Notes: generated by a model not told the origin, from the sequence alone. Numbered from the stretch's first letter, positions 53,260 to 63,082 are shown. The stretch is DNA of 64,000 nt from Acinetobacter calcoaceticus ANC 3811 (GCF_000399665.1 NZ_KB976986.1:124001-188000), one strand, 5' to 3'. Numbers and translations: made by a program.

Positions 53260-54495
53260 TTATTTCGCAGCTTTTTCAGCTTCAATTGAAGCGATAGCAG
53301 CATCTACACCTTCAATTGAGTCAGCAGCTTTTTTGATACGTGCTAACGCATCAACGAGTACTTCGTCAGCAGTGGCATATGAAATACGCATAAAACCGCC
53401 TAAACCAAATGCGTCACCAGGTACTACTGCTACACCAGTTTCTTCAAGTAACCATTCAGAGAATTCTGTGCAAGATTTTAAGCCTTTTGCACGAATAAGA
53501 GGGCGAATGTTTGCATAAGCATAGAAAGCGCCATCAGCAGGTAAGCAAGAGATACCTTTGATGTCATTTAAGCCGTTTACAACTAAGTCATGACGACGTT
53601 TGAACGCTTCAATCATTGGCTCTAAAACGTCTTGTGGACCATTCAATGCAGCTTCAGCAGCAACTTGCGAAATAGAAGTTGGGTTAGAAGTTGACTGTGA
53701 TTGGATCTTTTTCATTGCACCAATGATTTTTGCTGGACCGGCTGCATAGCCAATACGCCAACCAGTCATCGCATATGCTTTAGAAACACCATTTAAAACA
53801 ATCGTACGATCATATAAATCTGGAGCAACAGTTGCGATGTTGTAGAACTCATCTTCCCAACGAATTGGTTCATACATATCGTCAGATGCAACAAATACTT
53901 GTGGGTGACGACGTAATACTTCAGCTAAAGCTTCTAATTCAGCTTTGCTATAAATCATACCTGTTGGGTTAGATGGGCTGTTTAATACAACTAAACGAGT
54001 GTTAGGTGTAATAGCCGCTTCTAATTGTTCAGGAGTGATTTTGAAACGTTGGTCTTCACCACATTTCACAATGACTGGAGTACCTTCAGCAATAATGACC
54101 ATATCTGGATAGCTTACCCAGAAAGGTGCTGGAATGATAACTTCATCGCCTTTGTTTAATAGAGCAAGTGCCAAGTTAAAGAAGCTTTGCTTACCACCAC
54201 ATGAAACCAAAATCTGATTCGCTTGATAATCAAGATTATTATCGCGCTTAAATTTAGCAATAATTGCTTTTTTTAACCCAGGAGTACCATCTACAGCCGT
54301 ATATTTGGTGAAACCATTATTAATCGCTTCAATTGCAGCATCTTTGATGTGTTGAGGGGTATCAAAGTCTGGTTCGCCAGCACCTAAACCAATCACATTC
54401 TTGCCAGCAGCTTTAAGTTCAGCAGCTTTGTTGGTTACAGCAAGTGTAGGGGACGGTTTGATAGCATTGACACGATCAGAAAGACGTACGTCCAC
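53260..54495 (-). CDS. Aspartate-type aminotransferase (class I, subgroup I-gamma/AspC-like)
   Basis: 411 residues. IGLGAGEPDFDTPQHIKDAA, YTAVDGTPGLKKAI, VVLNSPSNPTGMIYS, ASDDMYEPIRW and the PLP lysine in LNGVSKAYAMTGWRIGYAAG. It swaps amino groups between glutamate and oxaloacetate (or related 2-oxo acids). The subgroup is close to thermostable AspAT of the Bacillus/alpha-proteobacterial type. GGAATATTG: SD AGAGGAAT upstream. A single gene. Confidence 0.9.
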   Translation of the reverse strand: MDVRLSDRVNAIKPSPTLAVTNKAAELKAAGKNVIGLGAGEPDFDTPQHIKDAAIEAINNGFTKYTAVDGTPGLKKAIIAKFKRDNNLDYQANQILVSCGGKQSFFNLALALLNKGDEVIIPAPFWVSYPDMVIIAEGTPVIVKCGEDQRFKITPEQLEAAITPNTRLVVLNSPSNPTGMIYSKAELEALAEVLRRHPQVFVASDDMYEPIRWEDEFYNIATVAPDLYDRTIVLNGVSKAYAMTGWRIGYAAGPAKIIGAMKKIQSQSTSNPTSISQVAAEAALNGPQDVLEPMIEAFKRRHDLVVNGLNDIKGISCLPADGAFYAYANIRPLIRAKGLKSCTEFSEWLLEETGVAVVPGDAFGLGGFMRISYATADEVLVDALARIKKAADSIEGVDAAIASIEAEKAAK

Positions 54496-54642
54496 GGCAA
54501 TATTCCTCTTATGGGATTAAAAAATAAAAAGCATACTATCTTATCGCAAAAATTAAGCAATTTGCGGATGTGGCTATTTTTAGATGTAAAAAAGTTTGAT
54601 TTAAGAAAGATATTGTTGCAGTTTTATTCAATTGAAGCTTTT

Positions 54643-54673
54643 TTGAAAAGAAATGACAAAAATCATTTATAAT
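54643..54673 (+). promoter_or_regulatory. Candidate promoter for the 59-aa gene
   Basis: TTGAAA (54643), a 19-nt spacer, then a perfect TATAAT (54668-54673), 31 nt before the ATG at 54704. Confidence 0.5.
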
Positions 54674-54703
54674 AAGCCGCAATCGAAATTTCGAGAATGA
54701 ATC

Positions 54704-54883
54704 ATGACTGAGCAGCAGCCAAAACAGAAAAAGGCTTTGGTGAAATTGCCATTCCCAATGCCGAATGATAGCAATGAAGCCGACGATGCGGTACACAACC
54801 AAGTGCGTCCGAAACCAGAGCAATACGCAGATAAAACATGGATGCCTCCACGTGGCACTCGTCGTTCTATGGGAAAACGTTAA
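54704..54883 (+). CDS. Small basic protein of unknown function (59 aa)
   Basis: Translated by hand: MTEQQPKQKKALVKLPFPMP, then a Asn/Glu/Asp segment and PEQYADKTWMPPRGTRRSM, ending GKR. SD GAGA 7 nt upstream, a candidate promoter and a terminator directly behind, so it forms a complete small transcription unit. No TM or signal. The proline-rich first half and basic C-terminus suggest a protein- or nucleic-acid-binding peptide (inference). Not recognised. Confidence 0.7.
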   Translation: MTEQQPKQKKALVKLPFPMPNDSNEADDAVHNQVRPKPEQYADKTWMPPRGTRRSMGKR

Positions 54884-54886
54884 GCT

Positions 54887-54916
54887 CAAAAACAGGCAAT
54901 ATGCCTGTTTTTTTAT
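54887..54916. terminator. Bidirectional terminator of the 59-aa and diguanylate cyclase genes
   Basis: ACAGGCA / TGCCTGT stem with a 3-nt loop, A5 before and T7 after. It overlaps the last codon of the converging cyclase gene. Confidence 0.88.
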
Positions 54917-56352
54917 TGATTAAATAAAATTTCCTGATAGTAATTTTTTTTCTTTTGATACATGTGATGGTCAGCTCGCTTTAACATGTCCTCAATTTGT
55001 TCATTTGCTTGAGTTGTCGCATGTCCAATTGCAATGCTAATGGGGTGGCTTGAATAATATTGATTGTCGATATTAAAAAGCTCCTGAATGGTTTGAAGCA
55101 TAATAAGAACATTCGCCTCATCTGCCCCCGGCATTAAAATCACGAATTCATCGCCACCTATTCTAGAAGCCGTATAGGGCGTATTTAAAATGGCCTGAGT
55201 TAAAATATTTCCAACGCGACGCAATAAACCATCCCCAATATCGTGACCAAACTGATCATTTGTTTCTTTTAATCCATTCATATCTAAGAAAACTGAAGAA
55301 ACAGGTCGAATAATGCTTCGGTTTAAACGGTTAAGTTCTTCTGTAAAAAAAGCACGGTTATATAGTTTGGTCAGCACATCGTGTTGCCCCAAATATTCAA
55401 GATAGTTTTCCGCTTTTTTTCGCGCGGTAATATCTGTAAGTGCAACCTGTACCAGTCCCCAAGTCTCTTCGTATCCGGGAAAAACGGTAAATTGAAGCAA
55501 GACATTTCTCATTTGACCATCTAAAGCGTAGTTAATGGCTTCACGTTTATGATGAATATTACCTTGCCATAATTCGATGAGTTGCTCCCGAAATGTTTCA
55601 ATCATTTCTTCAGCAAAAATTTTATGGGTATTTCTGAGAAGGGTAGACTTATCAGGAGCCTTAAATAAATCAAGAGTTGCCTGATTAACATCTAAAATTA
55701 GAATATCTTCTACACACTGACGGACAAATTCAGGATGAACATCTAGAAAAGTTCTAAAATCTTCAATACCTAATAATCTGAGTTGATCAATTCTATTTTT
55801 TATACGGCTGAAATCTTCCACCCACAGAGACGTAGGTGAATAGATAAACATCGACTCAGCCAAGCGACGATTTTTTTCTTCTTCACGAAGCGCATTTTGA
55901 TAAGGCGTAATGTCTTCAGTGGTAATTAATACACGCTCAAAGGTAGATTCAGAACCGGGTAAAATTGAGCCTCTTAACTGAACATCAATACGTTTGCCCG
56001 ATAAAGTGTAATTTACAGTCGTACTTGAAAAATGGGTTTTACCATTCCATAGTTCTTCAAGTTCATGAATATGTGATTCGAACATTTCTTTTTTAAAAAT
56101 AAGATTTAAACTCGAATATAGCTCTTCGTGAGTTTTTGCTTCAAAAAGTTCTAATGTTTTTTGATTCACACGAACAATTTTAATTTTATGGGCACATTCA
56201 ATAATTAAATTTTTATTTTGGCTTAAAAATTCATGGAGGTTTTCAATACCTTGATTTCTCCATAAATCAAATTGTTGTTTAACTTCACTGAAATCCTCAA
56301 TCCACATTGGAATTGGGCTAAGGTCAAAAATTGAAGAATCTAAAGTTTCCAT
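54913..56352 (-). CDS. Diguanylate cyclase with two tandem PAS-like sensor units
   Basis: 479 residues, soluble. Two homologous N-terminal units (about 5-150 and 165-310), each starting with a W-(I/V)-EDFS helix (IPMWIEDFSEVKQQFD; TSLWVEDFSRIKNRID) and containing (R)VNQ-TL-LF and a late EDIT/TDIT PAS end. The GGDEF domain follows: HDVLTKLYNRAFF, GHDIGDGLLRRVG and the active site RIGGDEFVIL. No RxxD inhibitory site is visible five residues before GGDEF (the stretch reads TPYTASR), so product inhibition is probably absent. It should make c-di-GMP. Confidence 0.9.
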   Translation of the reverse strand: METLDSSIFDLSPIPMWIEDFSEVKQQFDLWRNQGIENLHEFLSQNKNLIIECAHKIKIVRVNQKTLELFEAKTHEELYSSLNLIFKKEMFESHIHELEELWNGKTHFSSTTVNYTLSGKRIDVQLRGSILPGSESTFERVLITTEDITPYQNALREEEKNRRLAESMFIYSPTSLWVEDFSRIKNRIDQLRLLGIEDFRTFLDVHPEFVRQCVEDILILDVNQATLDLFKAPDKSTLLRNTHKIFAEEMIETFREQLIELWQGNIHHKREAINYALDGQMRNVLLQFTVFPGYEETWGLVQVALTDITARKKAENYLEYLGQHDVLTKLYNRAFFTEELNRLNRSIIRPVSSVFLDMNGLKETNDQFGHDIGDGLLRRVGNILTQAILNTPYTASRIGGDEFVILMPGADEANVLIMLQTIQELFNIDNQYYSSHPISIAIGHATTQANEQIEDMLKRADHHMYQKKKNYYQEILFNQ

Positions 56353-56527
56353 ATGTTTCTTTAAGTATTCAGTTTGCCTTAAAGTATAATGAGAAAAATT
56401 AAGATTTGGGAATATAAAGAACTTAAATTTATTAGAATAATTAAAAATAAGAAAATTAAATGTAAGTAAAAATAGAATAATGAGAAAGCAGATATTATCT
56501 GCTTAGCTCATAAACTTATAAGAAAAC

Positions 56528-57319
56528 TTAACGATTAATAGGGTGATCAATATTCTTTTCACCACGCCATAGCTTGATAAAGTCTTGCTCGTCAAAATCG
56601 TAAAGTTCCATGAGTGCAACGACTGCGCTCACAAAAATCATGGCACCCTCAGAGTTTCCATGCAGGTCAAAAATTTTACCATTGAGCTTACCTAAAATAT
56701 CACTAAGCTCATGATCACGGCCTCGGCCATAACGATCCCGAGGGTATAGCTCTTCATTTAAAACAATAAGAGCAATCGCTTTTTCGGCAGCCGATAAATC
56801 TGTTTTATCTAAAGCTTCTTCAAAAGATTCACTTCCATGATTGAAGTAAAAAATTACGTCATCATTAATGAAACTTTTTACCATTTTTTGAGTTAATGTT
56901 GGAAATTGTGAAACTGCATTATCTTCAACATAGGGTTTAAACGATTCTGGAAAGATAACGTTGTGATCAATATCTTTAAAGAGTGGTGCTATTTCAGAAA
57001 CTTTATATCCTGCAATGCCACAACCTAAAGCAGTGACAAAATATTTCATTTTAGGATGATTTTTTGCATATATTTTAAAATCTTCAACATAATGCTCAAT
57101 TTGTGAAAGCGGCATTTGTTGGATATGTTCATTTAAAGTTGGAATTGCAAAGCTTTGACCAGCCCAGCCGCGACCTACACCTTCAACTGCACCAAAGTGT
57201 TGACTGGCAACGCGTGCTGCGCCGCTGCCGTGCTGTCCAGCAAGGTTACTACCAAATACAAAAACTGTATCTTCTGGAAGTTCGGTTACAATACTTTCAT
57301 CATGATATTGATAGGTCAT
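56528..57319 (-). CDS. Macro-like/A1S_2505-type protein
   Basis: 263 residues. The N-terminal half has VFVFGSNLAGQHGSGAARVA, GVGRGWAGQSFAIPT and FVTALGCGIAGYKVSEIAPL, the pattern of a widespread macro-domain-like family often seen in phages (in databases I recall the name A1S_2505 family). The C-terminal half (about 125-263) is acidic, helical and unrecognised. Function unknown; ADP-ribose or nucleotide binding is an inference from the glycine pattern. Divergent from uvrB. Confidence 0.65.
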   Translation of the reverse strand: MTYQYHDESIVTELPEDTVFVFGSNLAGQHGSGAARVASQHFGAVEGVGRGWAGQSFAIPTLNEHIQQMPLSQIEHYVEDFKIYAKNHPKMKYFVTALGCGIAGYKVSEIAPLFKDIDHNVIFPESFKPYVEDNAVSQFPTLTQKMVKSFINDDVIFYFNHGSESFEEALDKTDLSAAEKAIALIVLNEELYPRDRYGRGRDHELSDILGKLNGKIFDLHGNSEGAMIFVSAVVALMELYDFDEQDFIKLWRGEKNIDHPINR

Positions 57320-57498
57320 GGTTATGCTTTTTATTTAATGGATAGCTTCATGTTGCAACTGATTATGGTATTGGTCAAGTGTTAAGATGCTTAATCTTTT
57401 ACATTGAATTTCCAACTCAATTTGCACTTTAAATTAAGATAAAAATCCCCATTAAAGGGGAGACGTTAAATTCAATTTTTTCATAAAGAGAGATAACT

Positions 57499-59520
57499 TT
57501 GAACGAAAATCAACCTTTCGAATTGGTCACTCATTATCAGCCAGCAGGTGATCAGCCACAGGCAATTGAAAAGCTGGTCAATGGTATCGAACATGGTTTT
57601 CGTAATCAGTTATTGCTAGGGGTAACAGGCTCAGGTAAGACCTATACCATGGCAAATGTGATCGCTCAAACACAGCGCCCTACAATTGTGATGGCCCATA
57701 ACAAAACTTTGGCTGCCCAACTTTATGGTGAGTTTAAATCTTTCTTTCCTAATAATGCGGTTGAATATTTTGTAAGTTATTACGATTACTACCAACCAGA
57801 GGCTTACGTTCCATCTTCGGATACGTTTATTGAAAAAGATTCTGCTATTAATGACCACATTGACCAGATGCGATTATCTGCAACACGGGCTTTATTAGAA
57901 CGTCGTGATGCAATTATTGTGGCATCGGTGTCTGCAATTTATGGTTTGGGTGATCCGAATGCTTATATGCAAATGTTACTGCATGTGGTTGAGGGTGACC
58001 GAGTAAGCCGTGATGAAATCATCCGCCGATTGGTTGAAATGCAATACACGCGTAATGAACTTGAATTCTTACGTGGTACATATCGAATTCGCGGCGAAAT
58101 TATTGACATTTTCCCAGCAGAATCAGATCAACATGCCATTCGTATTGAACTATTTGATGATGAGGTCGACTCAATCCGTTGGTTTGACCCACTAACAGGC
58201 AAAATGGTTCGTAAAGTTTCTCGGGTAACGATCTATCCGAAAAGCCACTATGTGACACCAAAAGATCATTTGACTCGTGCCATCGATACAATTAAAGATG
58301 AGTTACAAGATCAGCTCAAATTCTTCCGTGAACATGACAAATTGCTCGAAGCACAGCGTATTGAGCAACGAACGCGCTATGATCTGGAAATGATGCAACA
58401 GTTGGGTTATACCAATGGTATCGAAAACTACTCACGTCATTTGTCTGGACGTCCATCTGGTGAAGCTCCGCCGACTTTGTTTGACTATATTCCAGAAGAT
58501 GCTTTGCTGATTATTGATGAATCACACGTTACGGTTCCGCAAATTGGAGCAATGTATAAAGGTGACCGGTCACGTAAAGAAAACTTAGTAAACTACGGAT
58601 TCCGTTTGCCAAGTGCGCTTGATAATCGCCCTATGAAATTTGAAGAGTGGGAGCGTATTGTACCGACCACTATTTTTGTAAGTGCAACACCTGCTAAATA
58701 TGAATTAGAAAAGTCAGATCAAATTGTTGAACAGGTTGTACGTCCAACAGGTCTCATCGACCCTGAAATTGAGATTCGTCCTGTCTTAACCCAAGTAGAT
58801 GATGTTCTTTCTGAAATCAATATTCGTAAAAACTTGAATGAAAGGGTATTAATTACCACTTTAACGAAGCGTATGGCAGAAGACCTGACTTCATATTTAA
58901 AAGAATATGGCGTTAAGGTGGCTTATCTGCACTCAGATATTGATACGGTTGAACGTGTCAAAATTATTCATGAATTACGTACGGGTGTATTTGATGTTTT
59001 AGTCGGTATTAACCTGCTACGTGAAGGTTTGGATATGCCAGAAGTTTCTTTGGTTGCTATTTTAGATGCAGATAAAGAAGGCTTTTTACGTTCGGAACGT
59101 TCACTTATTCAGACAATTGGTCGTGCTGCACGTAACGTAAAAGGTAAAGCAATTTTATATGCTGACCGAATTACCGATTCTATGCAAAGAGCAATAGATG
59201 AAACTGATCGCCGTAGAGCCAAGCAAATTGAATTTAATGAGTTGCATGGTATTACGCCACGTAGTGCGGTTCGTCAGGTTGTTAAAGAAATTGATTCGGG
59301 TGAAGTACTTTCAGACGACGAGATTGATGAAAAAGTGCTTGAACAAGCTCAAGCATTGAGTGCCGACGAAAGACATATTCTTTCGGACCCTAAATTGTTC
59401 AGTAAACATATTACTAAGCTTGAAAAAGACATGTTAAAGGCCTCGAAAGATTTACAGTTCGAGCAAGCTGCGCAGATACGTGATCAAATTCTTCGATTAA
59501 AAGCGCAGATGTTGCAATAA
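57499..59520 (+). CDS. uvrB: Excinuclease ABC subunit B
   Basis: 673 residues, full length, with a TTG start (AAGAGAG 6 nt upstream). Walker [16 protein letters not shown], the beta-hairpin [12 protein letters not shown] for damage checking, helicase motifs ([47 protein letters not shown]) and a C-terminal UVR motif for UvrC contact ([20 protein letters not shown]). Core nucleotide excision repair. Confidence 0.98.
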   Translation: MNENQPFELVTHYQPAGDQPQAIEKLVNGIEHGFRNQLLLGVTGSGKTYTMANVIAQTQRPTIVMAHNKTLAAQLYGEFKSFFPNNAVEYFVSYYDYYQPEAYVPSSDTFIEKDSAINDHIDQMRLSATRALLERRDAIIVASVSAIYGLGDPNAYMQMLLHVVEGDRVSRDEIIRRLVEMQYTRNELEFLRGTYRIRGEIIDIFPAESDQHAIRIELFDDEVDSIRWFDPLTGKMVRKVSRVTIYPKSHYVTPKDHLTRAIDTIKDELQDQLKFFREHDKLLEAQRIEQRTRYDLEMMQQLGYTNGIENYSRHLSGRPSGEAPPTLFDYIPEDALLIIDESHVTVPQIGAMYKGDRSRKENLVNYGFRLPSALDNRPMKFEEWERIVPTTIFVSATPAKYELEKSDQIVEQVVRPTGLIDPEIEIRPVLTQVDDVLSEINIRKNLNERVLITTLTKRMAEDLTSYLKEYGVKVAYLHSDIDTVERVKIIHELRTGVFDVLVGINLLREGLDMPEVSLVAILDADKEGFLRSERSLIQTIGRAARNVKGKAILYADRITDSMQRAIDETDRRRAKQIEFNELHGITPRSAVRQVVKEIDSGEVLSDDEIDEKVLEQAQALSADERHILSDPKLFSKHITKLEKDMLKASKDLQFEQAAQIRDQILRLKAQMLQ

Positions 59521-59613
59521 ACGAATACATAACGCTACATAATGTGTTTAAAAAACAAGCTACTGTAGATGTTTGAGTTCTTTTGTATTCACAACTAATC
59601 GTTGAGGGCAACA

Positions 59614-60201
59614 ATGGCATTTCGAAATAATGTTCCGCAAGCCAGTTGGCGTTTGGCTAAAATTGCGTTGGGCGGTGTCGTTTTGGCTGGTTTAGCTGTT
59701 GGAACCTATGTCTATGCTCAGCCGAAACCCTTGCAAACTGTTTATAAAGTTGAACTGGACCGATATTTAGGTGTCTGGTATGAAGTCGCCCGTAAGCCAG
59801 CATTTTTCCAAAAAAAATGTGCTTACAACGTATCTGCAACTTACACCTTAAATGAAAATGGGAATGTGGTTGTAGATAATCGCTGCTATGACAGTAGAAA
59901 ACAATTACAACAATCTATTGGTGAAGCCTTTGTGGTAAATCCGCCATATAACACGAAATTGAAGGTGAGTTTCTTACCTGAAGCTGTGAGATGGATTCCC
60001 GTTATTCGTGGGGATTACTGGATTTTAAAAATAGATGAAGACTATCAAACTGTTTTAGTGGGAGAGCCTTCTCGTAAATATCTTTGGGTATTATCAAGAA
60101 CACCTCATCCTGAACAAGAAGTGGTTGACGAATATCTAAATTATGCAAAAACATTAGGTTTTGATATTCGCGATGTTATCCGTACAGAACATAAAGAATA
60201 A
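59614..60201 (+). CDS. Lipocalin of the Blc family, membrane-anchored
   Basis: 195 residues from the ATG at 59614, with GAGGG 5 nt upstream. The lipocalin signature is VELDRYLGVWYEVARKPAFF; then NVSATYTLNENGNVVVDNRC and the strand AVRWIPVIRGDYWILKID. E. coli Blc is a lipoprotein; here the N-terminus has a membrane helix (LAKIALGGVVLAGLAVGTYV) and no lipobox Cys, so it is probably anchored by the helix or cleaved by signal peptidase I (YAQPKP). The family binds lysophospholipids or other lipids at the envelope. Confidence 0.87.
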   Translation: MAFRNNVPQASWRLAKIALGGVVLAGLAVGTYVYAQPKPLQTVYKVELDRYLGVWYEVARKPAFFQKKCAYNVSATYTLNENGNVVVDNRCYDSRKQLQQSIGEAFVVNPPYNTKLKVSFLPEAVRWIPVIRGDYWILKIDEDYQTVLVGEPSRKYLWVLSRTPHPEQEVVDEYLNYAKTLGFDIRDVIRTEHKE

Positions 60202-60220
60202 CTGTCGAAGTGTGATTAAT

Positions 60221-60250
60221 AAAAAACCATGTTTTTACATGGTTTTTTCT
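60221..60250 (+). terminator. Lipocalin gene terminator
   Basis: AAAAAACCATGT / ACATGGTTTTTT with a TTTT loop, a 12-bp stem. Confidence 0.92.
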
Positions 60251-60314
60251 TTTTTATAGTGGATAAATCAAGTATTGTGGTGAGCTGTTTTTACTAAAGT
60301 CTAAGAGGGTGATG

Positions 60315-61259
60315 ATGTTTAAGGGCGTGAGCTTGTCTGTCATGGCATCTATCACTTTTGGCGTACTTTATTTTTATACTCAATTGTTAAGTCAGCTTGA
60401 TAGCCAACAGACTTTCGGATGGCGGATTATTGCAACAATCCCATTTCTCACCTTATTTATGTGGTGGAGTGGTGATTTAGCGTATATCAAAAATATCTAT
60501 CAGCGTATTTTGGCTAAGCCGTCTTTATTACTGTTGTTAATCACAACCTCCGTTTTAACTTCAGTCCAACTTTGGCTGTTTTTATGGGGGCCTATGCATG
60601 GGCGAGGTCTACAAGTATCTTTAGGATATTTTCTATTGCCACTTGTTCTTGTTTTGGCTGGCAGTGTGCTTTATGGCGAGAAAATATCAAAATTTCAATG
60701 GGTCGCAATTATTCTTGCTGTCATTGGTGTGGGTCATGAAATCTGGCGTTTAGGAAGCATTGCTTGGGAAACTGCATTGGTTGCGGTTGGCTATTCTGCA
60801 TACTTTTTATTACGTAAAATAATTAAAACAGACAATTTAGGCGGCTTCTGGTGGGATTTAGTCATTATTTTGCCAGTTGCGATTTATTTGACCCATACAG
60901 GTTTACTTCCGTATAGCAAATTTATAGACCAACCGAGTCTTTCTTTAATCATTGTTGGGCTTGGAATTTTAAGCGCTATTGGTTTAGGAAGTTATATTCT
61001 GGCAAGTCGCTTTTTACCCTTAGTGGTGTTTGGGCTTTTAGGATATTTGGAGCCTGTGTTGCTTGCTTTAGCCTCTTTGGTTTTAGGGGAGAGTATTGGC
61101 CAAGAAGAATGGTTCACCTATATTCCGATTTGGTGTGCAGTATTTGTGTTAGTTTTAGAGGGGGCAGTTCACCTTTATCAGCAACATCAAAAAGCCAAAA
61201 ATTTGCAGCTAAACATCGCGAAATATCAAAAAAGATTAAAAAATGATGAGTTGGAATAG
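60315..61259 (+). CDS. RarD/EamA-type transporter
   Basis: 314 residues from the ATG at 60315, with GAGGG 5 nt upstream (GTG ATG ATG run before it). Ten predicted membrane helices. N-terminal GVSLSVMASITFGVLYFYTQ, then LGYFLLPLVLVLAGSVLYGE and the C-terminal half LGYLEPVLLALASLVLGE, as in RarD proteins. Drug/metabolite transporter superfamily; substrate unknown. RarD was linked to chloramphenicol sensitivity in other bacteria, not shown for this one. Confidence 0.87.
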   Translation: MFKGVSLSVMASITFGVLYFYTQLLSQLDSQQTFGWRIIATIPFLTLFMWWSGDLAYIKNIYQRILAKPSLLLLLITTSVLTSVQLWLFLWGPMHGRGLQVSLGYFLLPLVLVLAGSVLYGEKISKFQWVAIILAVIGVGHEIWRLGSIAWETALVAVGYSAYFLLRKIIKTDNLGGFWWDLVIILPVAIYLTHTGLLPYSKFIDQPSLSLIIVGLGILSAIGLGSYILASRFLPLVVFGLLGYLEPVLLALASLVLGESIGQEEWFTYIPIWCAVFVLVLEGAVHLYQQHQKAKNLQLNIAKYQKRLKNDELE

Positions 61260-61475
61260 ATGATCAGAATCTAAAAAGTAAGAAAAAGCAAAAATTTAGC
61301 TGCTTTAAACAATAAGATAATAAAAAATAATTATAGGTATTTTATGAATTTATGATGAATTTTGGGAAAATCTAATCACTAACGTCAGCTTTTGATTCAT
61401 TCTTGCCAATAATTCCATTACAATTACGGGGTTTAAAAAATCACGCCTAGATATAATTAATTAGAGGACGTATCT

Positions 61476-62933
61476 GTGAGCAAAGACACTATCATCGCCC
61501 TGCATGCTGAACACCAAGGCCGTTGGAAAAACCGTGAAGAAATCGCGGAACGTATGATTGCATTAATCGGACAATTATACCGTGAAAAAAATATTGTCGT
61601 ATCTGTTTACGGTCGCTCTTTAATTAACCGTTCTGTTATCCAAATTTTGAAAACTCACCGCCGTACACGTGTTGTAGACGTTGAGCTTTCTGTTGTAAAC
61701 ACATTCCCAATTTTAGAAGCTTTAGCTCAGCTTGAGAATATTGGTTCTGCAGAAGTTGATATCGGTAAACTTGCTGTTGAATATAAAGAAAAAGGCGGTG
61801 ATGTTAACGCTTTTGTTGCTCAAGCAGTTGAATCAATCAAAGGTAGCGCAACTTCTGAACAACCTAAAGATGTCGTTCTTTATGGTTTCGGTCGTATTGG
61901 TCGTATCTTGGCTCGTTTAATCATTAGCCAATCAGGTTTAGGTCGTGGTTTAAGTCTTAAAGCAATTGTTGTGCGTAAATCTTCTGATGGTGATTTAGCA
62001 AAACGTGCTTCTTTACTTCGTCGTGACTCTATTCACGGTACTTTCGCTGGTACAATCGCTGTTGATGAAGAAAACGAAGCAATCATTGCGAATGGTAACT
62101 TCATTAAAGTGATTTATGCATCTAGCCCAAGTGAAGTTGACTATACTGAATACGGTATTTCAAACGCACTTGTAATCGATAACACTGGTAAATGGCGTGA
62201 TGCTGAAGGTCTAAGCCAACACTTGAAATGCCCAGGCGTTGCACGTGTTGTATTGACTGCACCAAGTAAAGGCGAAATGAAAAACGTTGTATTTGGCGTA
62301 AACAACACAGACATCTTAGATGAAGACAAAATCATCTCTGCTGCAAGTTGTACAACAAATGCAATTACTCCAATTCTTAAAGTATTGGATGACAAATATA
62401 AAGTTCTTAACGGTCATGTTGAAACTGTTCACTCATTTACAAATGACCAGAACTTAATCGACAACTACCATAAAGCCGATCGTCGTGGCCGTGCTGCTAC
62501 TTTGAACATGGTAATTACAGAAACTGGTGCAGCGAAAGCAGTTGCTAAAGCATTACCTGCATTGAAAGGTAAGTTAACTGGTAACTCTGTACGTGTTCCT
62601 ACACCAAACGTATCTCTTGCTATCTTAAACTTAACGCTTGATAAAGAAGTTGATCGTGAAGAAGTGAACGAATACATTCGTCAAATTTCGATTAACTCTA
62701 GCCTTCAAGGTCAAATTGGTTATACCAACTCGACTGAAGTAGTATCGAGTGACTTTATTGGTTCTCGTACTGCTGGTGTATATGACGCTCAAGCAACGAT
62801 TACTTCTGGTAACCGTTTAACTGCTTATGTTTGGTACGATAACGAAGTTGGTTATAGCTGTCAGGTATTACGTATTGCTGAACAAATGTGCGGCGTAAGC
62901 TACAAAAAAATTCCAGCAGAATCGAATGCTTAA
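61476..62933 (+). CDS. gap: Glyceraldehyde-3-phosphate dehydrogenase, long form
   Basis: 485 residues against about 335 for standard GAPDH; GTG start with GAGGA 7 nt upstream. Residues 1-130 are an extra N-terminal helical domain (LHAEHQGRWKNREEIAERMI, RRTRVVDVELSVVNTFPI). Then NAD-binding GFGRIGR (137-143), catalytic Cys292 in AASCTTNAIT, His319 in ETVHSFTNDQ and the C-terminal YVWYDNEVGYSCQV. This long type is known in Acinetobacter and Pseudomonas and is thought to serve gluconeogenesis. The other glycolytic genes are not clustered with it. The role of the extra domain is unknown. Confidence 0.92.
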   Translation: MSKDTIIALHAEHQGRWKNREEIAERMIALIGQLYREKNIVVSVYGRSLINRSVIQILKTHRRTRVVDVELSVVNTFPILEALAQLENIGSAEVDIGKLAVEYKEKGGDVNAFVAQAVESIKGSATSEQPKDVVLYGFGRIGRILARLIISQSGLGRGLSLKAIVVRKSSDGDLAKRASLLRRDSIHGTFAGTIAVDEENEAIIANGNFIKVIYASSPSEVDYTEYGISNALVIDNTGKWRDAEGLSQHLKCPGVARVVLTAPSKGEMKNVVFGVNNTDILDEDKIISAASCTTNAITPILKVLDDKYKVLNGHVETVHSFTNDQNLIDNYHKADRRGRAATLNMVITETGAAKAVAKALPALKGKLTGNSVRVPTPNVSLAILNLTLDKEVDREEVNEYIRQISINSSLQGQIGYTNSTEVVSSDFIGSRTAGVYDAQATITSGNRLTAYVWYDNEVGYSCQVLRIAEQMCGVSYKKIPAESNA

Positions 62934-62964
62934 GATCATTTAACGATCTATAAAAGATTTTCAC

Positions 62965-62996
62965 AAAAAAACCCAGTTTAGACTGGGTTTTTTTAC
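62965..62996 (+). terminator. gap terminator
   Basis: AACCCAGT / ACTGGGTT with a TTAG loop, A6 and T7 flanks, 31 nt after the stop. Confidence 0.92.
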
Positions 62997-63082
62997 AACC
63001 GTACAAAATATATGCTGACTATTTTTTGTAAATAAATAAGAATAGGAATTAAGGAAAAAAAGAAAATAGTAAGGGATAGGAA

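Noticed and set aside
54536..54889. 117-residue minus-strand frame over the aminotransferase upstream region
   Set aside because: It is antisense to the 59-residue gene, which has promoter, SD and terminator; the antisense protein is Phe/His-rich without family features.
57404..57424. Inverted repeat TTGAATTTCCAACTCAA upstream of uvrB as an SOS-type operator
   Set aside because: Arms are short and spacing differs from the UmuDAb palindrome I recall; Acinetobacter lacks LexA. Not enough to call.
61452..61457. TATAAT before the gap gene as a promoter
   Set aside because: Transcription would start inside the SD, and no -35 is seen at the right distance; more likely an AT-rich coincidence.
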